A stretch of DNA of 64,000 nt from positions 9,984,501 to 10,048,500 of the forward strand of contig NC_087112.1 of assembly GCF_963855985.1 (NCBI RefSeq). Direction: 5' to 3'. The first letter of the stretch is position 1; every line of letters starts with the position of its first letter. Source of the DNA: Ostrinia nubilalis (lineage: Eukaryota; Arthropoda; Insecta; Lepidoptera; Crambidae). Shown piece after piece: positions 21,749-32,757 of the stretch. Both the position numbers and the translations under genes were made by a program. Under the pieces are notes generated by a model, which saw only the letters and a program-made list of their open reading frames with translations, was not told the DNA's origin and made no database searches.

Positions 21749-23100
21749 TTTTTTTTTTTTTTTTTTATGTGATAGGAGGCAAACGAGCAAACGGATCACC
21801 TGATGGTAAGTGATTACCGTCGCCCATAGACACCCGCAGACCCAGGGGCGTTACAGGTGCGTTGCCGGCCTTTAAGGTAAAGATACGCTCTCCTCTTGAA
21901 AGCTTGCAGGTCGTATCCGTCCGGAAACACCGCAGACGACAGTCCATTCCACAGTTTGGTTGTACGGGGCAGAAAGTTTCTAGAGAAACGTACTGTTGTG
22001 GACTGCCAACCATCTAAGTGATGGGGGTGGAAGTGCTGTCGGGTAGATCGGTGGCGAAAAGTGGCGGCAGGAATAAGTCCGGATAATTCTTCGGAGCACT
22101 CCCCGTGATACATGCGATAGAATATGCACAGTGAGGATACATCTCTACGCAGCGCCAAGGGGTCAAGCCGATCCGAAATGTCCTGGCAGTCAACGATTCG
22201 AGCTGCTCTCCGTTCAATGCGGTCCAGAGGGAGAAGCTGGTACTGGGGCGCACCTGCCCAAAGATGAGAACAGTATTCCATATGAGGCCGAACCTGCGCC
22301 TTGTAAAGTTGCAGACGATGGGCTGGAGTGAAATACCGTCTCGATCTATTGAGCACACCAAGCTTCTTCGAGGCTAATTTAGCCTTACCCTCTAAATGAC
22401 CACGGAACTGGACTTCGCTCGATATGTCGACACCAAGGATTCCGATATTGGCTGAGGCAGTTAGGGGAGTGCTCTCGAAACAGCGGGATACGACAAACGG
22501 CAACTTTTTGGCGGTGAACGCGCAAACTTGTGTCTTTGTAGGGTTAAATTGGACCAAATTGCGTCGACCCCAGTCTGAGACCTCCTTCAAGGAGGTTTCA
22601 ATGTCGGACACAAGTTTGTTACGGCTCTCAATGACGTTCTCCCGAGAGATATTTGCGCGGCCGGTATAAGCGGCATCAACCGTGCTGTCGTCCGCATAGC
22701 AATGAATGCCGCTAATTTGCAGCATATCATTGATATGCAGAAGGAAGAGCGTAGGCGATAGCACACAGCCTTGGGGGACACCAGCATTCACAGACATAGA
22801 GTCTGAGCATTTGCTGTCGACAACGACCTTAATGCTTCTGTCTGCTAAAAAGCTGGCGACCCATCCGCATAATTTCTCGGGAAGCCCATAGGAAGGGAGC
22901 TTCGAAAGAAGCGCTTTGTGCCAAACCCGATCGAAGGCCTTCGCCATATCCAAACTGACCGCCAATGCTTCCCCCTTAGTCTCGATCGCCTGTGCCCAAC
23001 AATGTGTCAAGTAGACCAGAAGATCACCAGCCGAGCGACCTCCACGGAAACCGTACTGTCGGTCACTTAGCAACTGGTGGGCATCCCAGCCTAAGTAGCA
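21749..23100 (-). mobile_element. 5'-truncated non-LTR retrotransposon (Jockey/CR1-like)
   Basis: The minus strand runs from a truncation near 23100 to a 3' poly(A) (plus poly(T) 21749-21766). The 3' tail includes the widespread lepidopteran 'cacctgatggtaagtgatta' phrase. The reverse-transcriptase frame is described separately. It lacks the endonuclease and ORF1, so it is not autonomous. Confidence 0.9.
21814..23073 (-). pseudogene. Reverse transcriptase C-terminal part of the truncated LINE
   Basis: 419 codons are open from the truncation. RT motifs in order are YGFRGGRSAGDLL, LDMAKAFDRVWH, NAGVPQGCVLSP, and the catalytic CYADDS box, followed by the thumb (F.A.KLASKKLGVL...) and a C-terminal 'WNGLSS.VFP.GYDLQAFKR' tail typical of this LINE group. 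The N-terminal endonuclease and palm start are missing. The methionine at 23073 is an internal residue and not a true start. The frame is intact, which suggests a recent copy. Confidence 0.88.
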
Positions 23101-23299
23101 TCATTAATTTGTCTATTTTAAATTTAAATGAGTTTAGCAGGTCAAGGTTGGTATTTCTACGTCAGAATTTCCAATCTATGTAACTCGAGCTTTCTCTATC
23201 CAATGGACAGGTTTCTCACACAGCGTTAACCTATTGCGGTTTTCCTTTTTACATAGGCTAGAAAAGGATCTATAACAACCAATATCTATGAGTGATGAT

Positions 23300-24295
23300 G
23301 AGGCCGGATATCCGGCCTAAATTTACTATCCGGCCGGATACCGGATAGTAACTCACTATCCGGCCGGATACCGGATATTAAAAAACTACGACATTTTCCT
23401 ATTAATAAAATGGAATACATACATTAATCTTTGAGGTAAATATCAATGAAATGGCTTATAATAATGACGGCTTTTATTTAAGGTCCAAAAAGTTACAAAA
23501 AATTCATATTAAGGCCTTTCAAAAAACTAATTTCTTTTTCTGGGCTAATCACTCTAATGACGAATACATAAATAGCAAACATCTGTTAATGTCGAAATAT
23601 TGCCAAATAGGCGATCTTTTTTTCATTGATGGTCTGGTGACATAATGCATGCAGTTCAGTCAGATTACGCAGCAAGTAAAGTAATTTAATTTTCGCTATT
23701 CTATCACACACTCGCTATAGCAACCGAAATCAAACGAATTGATCTGCCCCGTAGACAAGTGGCAAAATCTGACATTCTATTCGGATGGATTCGGTTTCCG
23801 AAAAGTGTGACTAGTCTAGTCTACTAATAGACCCACTTCGGTTTGGCTTACCTGGCTTACCTGGAAGTCTTTAAATAGACTTCGGACGCAGGTTGGCCGT
23901 AGTAAGGACAATCTGGTCAGGTGGGGATTCTTGGATGGCTTAAAAAAACATGGAGTGTAGGTGCGGTTTTGTTCCCCAGTCGATGAAGCACCTGATGTCG
24001 TGCCCTGAGTGCCCGAGCAACTGCACTCAGGAGGATTTGATGAGTCTGCTGACAACGCCACTCTTGTGGCGGAGTTTTGGGTTGACACTGTGTAGGTTTG
24101 TTGTCGACACGAAAAGAAGAAAAAGATAGACCCACTGATCGCGTTCGAAGCACCTGTGCGGCGCTAAACTCGTCACGATATGCAACGAGATAATGGGCCA
24201 ACTATCCGGCCGCCGGATATCCGGCTATCCGGCCTAGCAGCTGGCCGGATATCCGGTATCCGGTATCCGGCCAAACAACTATCCGTTTCATCTCT
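23300..24295. mobile_element. Element with (C)CGGATA(T)-rich ends
   Basis: Both ends are made of palindromic 'ggccggatatccgg'-type units (about 23303-23372 and 24200-24275). The outer flank of the right end, 'atccgtttcatctct', read in reverse (agagatgaaacggat), is comparable to 'gagtgatgatgaggccggat' at the left. Between them is ordinary sequence with a short unremarkable frame (23451-23645) and a dispersed repeat (about 24040-24120). A hAT-like assignment is only a guess. Confidence 0.5.
24040..24125 (+). repeat. Dispersed repeat 'gacaacgccactcttgtggc' (four copies)
   Basis: The same segment ('ggagttttgggttgacactg' to 'gttgtcgacacga' and 'aagaagaa') recurs in part at about 24525-24582, 26230-26285, and inverted at about 26360-26440. 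Family not identified. Confidence 0.6.
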
Positions 24296-24331
24296 AATAA
24301 ATACTACTTTTCATGAAACAAAAAATACGAT

Positions 24332-24456
24332 ACTAATGCCCGTTTTCACCATCAATCCCTCATTTTTAAGTGACCTCTATGGTAACACATAACAGGAATT
24401 TTGTTTTCATAGGGGTCACTTAAAAATTAGGGATTGATAGTAAAACGGGCATTAGT
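24332..24456. mobile_element. Foldback MITE, 125 bp
   Basis: The left arm 'actaatgcccgttttcacca' is matched by the right arm ending 'gtaaaacgggcattagt'. The arms extend through 'atcaatccct' and 'taagtgacc' (about 45 bp each). Confidence 0.85.
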
Positions 24457-25244
24457 CTTATTAATTTCTGAAAAGTCGTTGTCAATCCTTAGGGTAGCAG
24501 CGCAGCGAAAGAAATCTCTTTGTTTTGGTCAGGGTTTTGGGCCGACGCTGGGTTTGTTGTCGACACGACAAGAAGAAGAAGGGTTGATTTTCTATATTAT
24601 AGAAAATAGCCACAGACCACCATGAGTCATGCATATTTTCTATAAATAATATGCTTACTTTACAGCACTGATTACATAATTGTGCTCTACTACATCACTA
24701 CATGTTAGAGGAAAATGAGTGGATAATTTTGCGTTTATACACAATTTATTTACTTGTCGTTATACTTATGTAATAGCTCGATTAAACTCATCATTATTAT
24801 TTCAGCTAATGGCAGTCCATTTCTGGACAAAAGCCGCCATAGATAAGAAGAATAATAAATAGAAGAAGAAAGTGAAGAAAAACTTCACCAAAATTCATCA
24901 AAATAATTTTTGAGCCTTAAGCCTAAAACTGCACTATATCGGTCAGACTAAAAAATCTACAGACAGACTAAAAAATTGTTGCAAAATATTTTCTTATATG
25001 AACTTTAACAATGGCAAAGTTTAAAATAACCACATCATTTAAAATAACTCACGTTTCTAACCACAGTTTAAACCTTCAATCAAAGTAGGTAATTCAGGTC
25101 ATTATGTTTGTAGCGTTTTGATTCAGACATGTGTAATAAATAGATCTAACGCATAAGCGTCAGTCAATGTCTGAGGTATGGGAGGGGCACGGGACGTCAA
25201 ATCAAAATGTCAGCGAGACTTCAGATTTGTGTGCTTTATTGTCA

Positions 25245-25350
25245 CGTCATCATCATCATCATCTCAGCCATAGGACGTCCACTGCTGAACATAGGCCTCC
25301 CCCAATGCTTTCCATGTTGCGCGGTTGGCCCTTCGTCCAGCGCCTTCCTG
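25245..25350 (-). mobile_element. LINE 3' end fragment nested in a MITE
   Basis: 'cataggacgtccactgctga' and 'acataggcctcccccaatg' mark the RTE-like tail after a 'catcatcatcatc' run. Confidence 0.75.
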
Positions 25351-25402
25351 TCACGTCATAACCTGTCAAAATCTCCCGTGCCGCTTCCACACCTCAGGCA
25401 CT

Positions 25403-25584
25403 TCGGAACTATTCCCACCTCTCGTTCCCACCACTGCAACTCCTGTGTAGCCAGGATCTACAGCTTGACCGCCACAAAAACTCAACCAATGAAGGTCAAG
25501 TTTGTCCCGGGGGAAAGTTAAACTGTCATTGGACCCGCAACGAAATTAATCAGAAGAACATAGGAGGAGTTCGAAATTACCAAA
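25403..25584 (-). mobile_element. Retroposon 'R' with a 12 bp target-site duplication
   Basis: This is the best-defined copy of the repeat also seen at about 70, 10050, 18090-18285, 27518 and 40009. It is flanked by 'acctcaggcact' at 25391-25402 and again at 25585-25596. A 12 bp duplication fits target-primed insertion of a short retroposon better than a DNA transposon. No tRNA boxes are evident. Confidence 0.7.
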
Positions 25585-25612
25585 ACCTCAGGCACTGGCT
25601 GAGTTAAGCGGT

Positions 25613-27352
25613 AGACCTGTAATAGGTTGTAATTCTGGCGATGACATGTTCAGATGAATAGGCAAAAAAATGATGCAAACGACGCCATAGTTCCTTTTTC
25701 CTTGTAAGAACGTGTCGACATTTTTTGCTGATTCAAAAGAAGCAGTATGTCTTTAAAGATGTCATTGAGCAAAAATCTAGGACTGGGTAGCACCAACTTA
25801 CTTTAACTTTGACAAACTCCTAATTTTGACCGTAACTTTAACGATAACCGGTGTTTTTTGTATGTAATTATTTGAAAAGTAAGTTGGTGCAACCGAGCCA
25901 TAATCTTCAGCTGATTTTAAAGTGCGAACGAGAATTGTGCTCTAGGTAGACCTTAAAATGATTGACAATATTATTTTATGTTGCAAGAACGTTCTGTAAT
26001 CACAAACGCAGTTATTTTTTAGTTTGATTAACAGGAACCTTTCTCTCCACACAATTGCAAAATTAATTAGGACAGTATTTGTTAGCCAACAGTTTGATTA
26101 GTGGTGAAACCGAAATTGGAGTTATTACAATGGTTAACTGGTAGAGAGTGCCATACGTACGGCATTAAGTTCGCCTTTTGTACTGTAATTTTCTTGTGTG
26201 CAATAAAGCTTTAAACAAAATTAATTAATGCTACTGCCAACGCCACTCTTGTAGCGGAGCTTTGGGCTGACACTACAAGAAGAAAATAAGTATCTATAAT
26301 ATGTATAAAATACTATAATTTGCTCGTAGTATGTACATATTTTTTAAAAGTAAGAACGAGTCTTCTTCTTCTTATCGTGGAGACAACAAACCTACATAGT
26401 GTCAGCCCAAAACTCCGCTACAAAAGTGGCGTTGTCAGCATGTATGTACTACCTATGTAAGTATTAAATTATCATGAAGCATTTTTCTGAAAAACTTGAA
26501 AACCCACACAAATTTTTTCATGAGTGATAAGTTATTGAAAAGCATACACATTGATTTAAAGGAGAGGTAGGTAGTAATAGCATTTTATAAGTGGACAGAT
26601 AAACTGACTGACAAGGGGGAAATCCAAGCAAGTGGATAGGTACTACAAAATAACAAAAGTATAACATACCATTAAGGATAACCTAACCTCAAATGCGTTG
26701 TTTTGTTGTAATTCAGCTTTTCATCATTGTTTTAGATTTTAGGATTACCTAACTAAAATGCTGGAATTTGTCAAATTGTAAAATAATGGAAAGAGCGCTG
26801 AAAATCATACATGTTCGTTCGTTCGTTTCAGCCAAATGACGTCCACTGCTGGACAAAGGCCTCTCCCAAGGGTTTCCACCACGACACTGTGTAGGTAGTG
26901 TTAGGTTTAGGGTGTTGAAGACGGCAGTAGAAATTAAGTGAAGTGGTGCTAGGCGCATCCAAGTACCTACTTCCGCGACCTATACCAGATCTTTGTTACA
27001 CCTACCTACATGTATGTAGCCTCATGTAATGGACCCATACCTAAATTAAAATCTGAAATTGTGAAAAATGTCACAGGAAACTTTACGCTTTTCACAGCTG
27101 CCACAGGTGCTAAAGAAGTAGGATATACGAGTATACTTTGTCGTACTTAATTAGTTTAGTCTAGTAATCTCTACATAGAGAACTATGCAAAATAGTGAAA
27201 GTAGGTGCTCCGGTACTAGCTCGAAAGGCGCGAGTTGTGCAATGCATTTGGACCATGCTTTAACTAAAAGTCTAGCGTAGGTGATGACTATGACTTACGA
27301 TACTATGTAGTATAATAATACTCGTAACTTAACGTCTGGCATACTAGATGAC
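25613..27352. other. AT-rich intergenic DNA with small repeats
   Basis: It contains the MITE-like copy at 25795-25905, dispersed repeats at 26230-26285 and 26360-26440, and a short LINE tail at about 26815-26880 ('aaatgacgtccactgctgga'). No gene recognised. Confidence 0.5.
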
Positions 27353-27517
27353 ATGATAGAATACCTATTTAAATTCAAATCTTTATTAGTCTGTAGGCAG
27401 GCTCTTTTTAGAGCACACATTACGTGTCAAAATACATCTTGCTCTACCACCACTTTGACACAACGTTTGACTGGTGCTGACAAGAAGCGAAATACAGAAG
27501 ATAGAATTTTCATAACG

Positions 27518-27655
27518 GGACTATTCCCACCTCTCGATCCCACCGCTGCAACTCCTGTGTAGCCAGGATCTACAGCTTGACCGCCAATAAAAACCCAACC
27601 AGTGACGGTCAAGTTTTGTCCCGGAGGAAAGTTTAAACTATCATAGGACCCGCGA
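27518..27655 (-). repeat. Family 'R' copy
   Basis: 'aactcctgtgtagccaggat', 'ctacagcttgaccgccaata' and 'gtcaagttttgtcccggagg' follow the order of the copy at 25403-25584. Confidence 0.7.
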
Positions 27656-30600
27656 CAAAATTTTACTTAAAACTCTTGGGATTACATTACAAACGGACTT
27701 TTCTTTATTTATCTGATAGATAGGACTGATAGTTTATTGGGTAATCTATATTGCATGTGTGATCAATTCGAGGGTCGGAAACTATCGCAATACCTGACCG
27801 CTTACTTAACTGATTGAACAAACCACGTCAGTTAAATTGCTTTGGGAATGTTATCAGTCTATGTTAGAAGGTTATTTTGGTAAATTGGGCCCAATTACTT
27901 AAAAGTAATTTGATTAGTTGACCCATATTTTACTCTATAATGTTTCAGCTGTTAGCAGATTATTTCATGAACCATAAAAGATAGACAGTTGTATTTTTAT
28001 CAAAAATCTTATTCTACATTTGTAACTTTTATTTTTCTCTCTTTGTTTCTCACACAAGTCAAAAGACTTGGCATTTTTATGGATATGTTCTGAATTGGCA
28101 GAGCAATAAAGATTTTCCTTATGGAGTCAATTGATTGTAATGTACGTACATACATACAGACATTGTAAATTACCGTGTTGTTTCAATCAGACAATCAAAG
28201 GCATCTATTGCAATAAAAAGTTTATGGGTTCGTCCCATTGCATGTTAGATCAACTAATATGGAATGTGTTGGGTTTTTATACTTCCAGTTTATTAAGACA
28301 TCTAATAACAATACTCACAAACACTAGGTACATAATCTCAACACTAGCCCATAGTATTGTCCCGGAGCAGTAGTTAGTATCTAATGTACCTACTATGTAG
28401 AGACGTGTAAAAGTGCTCTATAAAAGTCTACATATTATTTTTAATTTACGAATTTTCATTAATGTCTTATTCCATAGACGTAACTAAACCTACATAAGCT
28501 AAATTACATAGTATCACTGATAGACCTGGGACAATTTACTAAATACGCGCTTGCATCGTGTATTCTTAATCGAATATACTTAGTCGCTACAAATATCATA
28601 TATCAGATTAAAGTTAAATGATATATAGATAGTTTCTGTTGAGTCTAGGTTATCTCAGTTAGCAGCTGGACACACAGACTGATTGCGAGTGTGTTATCGG
28701 TCTCTACCGAAACTACAGACGCGTCTCTACATCATACACTAATATTGTGCTAATAAGTGTTTTAACGCGAAAGGTTGTGAGGGTGGATGGATGTTTGTTT
28801 TTTCTTCCTTCACTTAAACACTACTGGATGGATTTTGATGTGACCTTGCATTGTTATAGTAGCTTATTACACGTGGTTAAAGCCGTGGACAGAAACGAAT
28901 TAGTTATGCACTCCAAGAGTATCAGGGTTATAATAACGTCTATCATTCCCGGAATGTCCTTGGACATGTAACATAAGTAACCCACAAAGGTGACAGGCCA
29001 AATGGTGCTAGTGGCGGACTACCGCAGTTATACCCCATCCGCTGGACTGTGTATTATGTTGAACCCACCCTGAATTATTTAGATTAACTGGAAGTGGAAT
29101 GCTAGTTATTTCTCATTTTCAAATTGATTCAAATCTGCTAATCATCTTTCTAACCAATCTGGAATTCGAACCCTGAACCTTTGAGCTCCAACGACTCGAG
29201 ATTGCAACTGACTGACCACTAGTGCCTTTTTCCCGTGATGCGGATTTCTGATCCGCATGCGGGCTGCCCGCATTTCATTATTTCATACATGTATTTCCTA
29301 TTACGCGGACGATCTGAAATTTGCATCACAGGAAAAAGATTAGACGTGACGTGTGAACATGTTCTGATTTCCATTATTTATTATGTATAAATAATATATC
29401 AACATAGTTGCGTTGACGTAAGTTACTCGTAAATTGTGCAAAGCGAATTCTTATCACTGTGCCATGTTACATTTGTGTTTTGTAAATAAATTCGTTTATG
29501 GTCCAATACGTACATTGGATTTTATGATCCAATGTACGTTGGTAGTATACCTAAATCAGGTTTTCCCTGAGTACCCTCGAGGCTCGGAGGACCCCGAATA
29601 CGGAAAACATGGTTAATAATTTTGTATTTTTTTAATATTTTCAGAATTTGTGAGGATGATTTTTCGTTAATTAAGCTATTGAATGATTTTTCTATTAAAA
29701 CAAAAGTTAAAAAAATAACTTTTAGACTTATGTTTTTGATAAAAAATAGACGACACAAACACGTTCCACGTAGCTAGTGATTGTTAACGCAGTTGTTTAC
29801 ATTATTTTTACAGTTATTTTTAAAGCTGACATTACTCGTAAACCATCTCCAACAAGTAATCATTTCATCACAGACAGTTGATTTGCTCGTCTTAAAATAA
29901 TTACAGAAATAGAAACGAAGAAATAAATCTAACTCAATTAAAAAGATTTACAAAAGTAATCAAAATCCACACTCACCGCTTTCACGTGCAATAAATTGGC
30001 TCGGCGATATTTTTTACGGCGAATAAAAAACCAAACGCATTGTTCCTCCTTGATAACTTCAATCTCACACTCACTTGTTTTCTTTTAAATGTAATGAAAC
30101 CTTTTTTTAAACTGCCCGAAACGCATTAAAAAAAGAAAACTTTTTATTTTATTCATAAAACCACAGATAAAATTAAATCCAATTCAAAAATTGAATTTTG
30201 AAATTCGAACGCGTTGTTTTTTTCCGCATGCGGCGTGCGACTTGACGCTCAGCTGAGGGCACACTGGGGTCGACAACATGTGCTCATGTGGTCCAAGCAA
30301 GCATACTAGGAAGTAGTGAGTCAGTGTTGCTATGGTGTGTTCCGTACTTAATATTGTAGGCACGTGGTTGAAGAAATTCAGATTTTTCCGGGAACCGTTA
30401 GAATTTCGTCTAGGATCTACCTACCTAGGTATGAAAAAAAAAAGAGATTCGCTATCGTCTGATAATATTATAATCAATTTTTAATTTCAGAGAAAAGGCA
30501 TCGCTGGTGTCGAAAAATTCGGGTCTGTTAGTGAAACATTAAAATCACAAAAAAAACTTTACCTATTGGATTAACCTTTACCAATATTCAAATTGAAATA

Positions 30601-30830
30601 AGTAGGTAGACTCTGAAATAAAGTAAACAAATCATTTAAGTTTTACAATAAAATTCTCCGACTGAATCCTAATTTCAGTGATGTAATTACAGCGTTATGT
30701 TGATTCTACCTCATTGTCTCATTTCAAATTGATCAAACATTCCCAATATTATCTATTCTCGCTTATTAAATAATAATATCGATTGCATGCTTCAAGATCA
30801 TGTTAACTTGTATAATTATGACTAGCTCTT
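27656..30830. other. Intergenic DNA, no gene recognised; small foldback at 29226-29339
   Basis: AT-rich. At 29226-29339 the ends 'ctttttcccgtgatgc' and 'gcatcacaggaaaaag' are inverted and bound a roughly 114 bp MITE. Near 29500-29550 'caatacgtacattggatttt' and 'atgatccaatgtacgttgg' form a short hairpin. Nothing else is supported. Confidence 0.55.
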
Positions 30831-31265
30831 TGCCGCGGCTGCGCTCGCGAATGTTTTAATTTCCGTAATACAGGGAGACGGGACATCGATACAAACGGAA
30901 ATACATCCTGAAACTCTACAGCCCCTCCAGACAAAGGATCAATCTCGACAGTTTTTTTGTAATCGCTTCGGATTTTTATCATTGATAGCCTATACCTAGG
31001 TTCCCTAGGAGTATTATATTTAATTTTATTTATATTACACTAGCTTTCCGCCCGCGGCTTCGCCCGCGTGGAATTTTGTCTGCCACAGCAAAACTTTATC
31101 GCGCGCGTCCATTTAAAAAACCGGGATAATAACTATCCTTTGTTTGTCTATAAAAACTATCCCGAGACTCAAACTATCTCTATGCCAAATTTTATCAAAA
31201 TCGATTCAGTGGTTTATGCGTGAAAGCAAAAGACAGACAGACAGAGTTACTTTCGCATTTATAAT
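30830..31265 (+). repeat. Common lepidopteran interspersed repeat
   Basis: It includes 'ccgcccgcggcttcgcccgc' (about 31048), 'tatccc...actcaaactatc', 'cagacagacagagttacttt' and the terminal 'cgcatttataatattagtac'. An inverted relative lies at 44835-45090. A partial, more diverged unit precedes it (30830-31020). Confidence 0.7.
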
Positions 31266-31309
31266 ATTAGTACATAGATTTCATACCCACTACAAATTAA
31301 ACACAAAAA

Positions 31310-32757
31310 AATAATAATTTTCACATTGTTTATTTCATCCCACGTACAAAATATCAAGATCACATCGAATAAATAACAGAACTATCTTTTCACTTAGTTT
31401 TTTAGGAAATATTTTTTTTAGTTTTTTATAATCAGTAGAAAAAACAGATTTTATTAAATAATTCAGTTAAAATTATTCCGTTTCATTCACCAAAAGCAAT
31501 TTATAACTTTTAATGACCCCATCAATTTATGGCATAACCGTTAAACTTGTATTTTTATTGTAAAATTAATATTCACTAAAATATTTATTTCTATGTCGTC
31601 TCTCTCAACTGGCTGTTTTTTTAGAGTTAGAATTTAATAAAAAACTACGTCTTACGATAAGTTCTTATCAAAATTAAATACACATTTTTATTATTAAAGT
31701 TTTGCTATGGTAACTATTTGCAACAAAGTTATTCTACATTATTTTAAACGAAACAAAAACAAGTTAATTAATTCAATTGATAAAATAATTTAATAATATT
31801 TCTTTAAATTAAACTAAAAATAAATATGACTAGTTTATACACTTCCAGTAAAGTATACAGCGTACCTTTTACTTAGCATATTTAATACAAATAAAATATT
31901 TTTTAGTTCTTAGTTTTTTATAATTTTTATTAAGCTAGAAAGAGGTGGCGTCATATTTGGAAGGCCACACGAAGGTTGGTCTATAGATAGTTGGATGACC
32001 TGTTTTCTGTGCCCAGCAGTGGGACACCATGGGCCTTTAAAATCTATAGGAATAAAACATTAGATTGGACGTTGTCATCTATAACTCTCTACTAAAACGT
32101 TATAAAATATCTCCACCAAAAGATTAATAAATTAAATTAGAACAACGTTATACCTTACATATGTTTTTTTTTGTGCGTTTTATACTTAAAATAACTTCTA
32201 CAGATGATGTAATATTAATAATTCTTACTGACTAATATACTCCACATTATTAAGCTCTGTATAAAAACTTAATTAATTATCTTAACATTGACCTTAATGT
32301 GTAAAACAGTGCCCGGCTGTTTTGTCGACATTTTGAATAAGTGTTCAGGCTCTATCATCATCATCATCATCATCATCTTTTCAGCTGTAACTGCTGAAGA
32401 GCCGAAACATGATTCTTAGTTAAAAGTAAAAGGGTTCAGGTCTTCATTAAAATGGTTTCTGTATCATCATCATATGGGCAGTGGTTTTTACATTTATTAG
32501 ACACGCTCTTTGCTCAATGGAGTTTGGTAGAGCCAATATCGAATTTCGTCAAAACTCTACATTACTACTTATATCTTCAACTTATGTCGTCCTCGTCATG
32601 CAAAAAGACGACATCCTACTCACCCTACACCTGAGATGTCAAGTGTGCCTCACGAGCTTATGCGCCCGGTGTAGACACACCCTAAAAAAGTTTTTCTTTT
32701 AGATTTCTTTTTCTTACATGCCTGAAACCACCGAGCACCAACTCTACCTAAAATAGT
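31310..32757 (-). other. Putative 3'UTR of the Zasp-like gene
   Basis: AT-rich DNA downstream of the stop at 32758. A minus-strand AATAAA (plus TTTATT) at 31329-31334 is a candidate poly(A) signal. A 'catcatcatcatcatcatca' run (about 32355) marks a small LINE tail. The UTR extent is inferred. Confidence 0.4.

Larger units (their letters stand above)
25143..25612. mobile_element. MITE with two nested insertions
   Basis: The left end 'gtcaatgtctgaggtatggg' plus 'aggggcacggga' pairs with the right part 'tcccgtgccgcttccacacc' and 'tcaggcact'. A LINE tail (25245-25350) lies between the arms. Retroposon R (25403-25584) splits the right arm. The same element family occurs at about 53125-53565, with a different insert. 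Confidence 0.65.
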
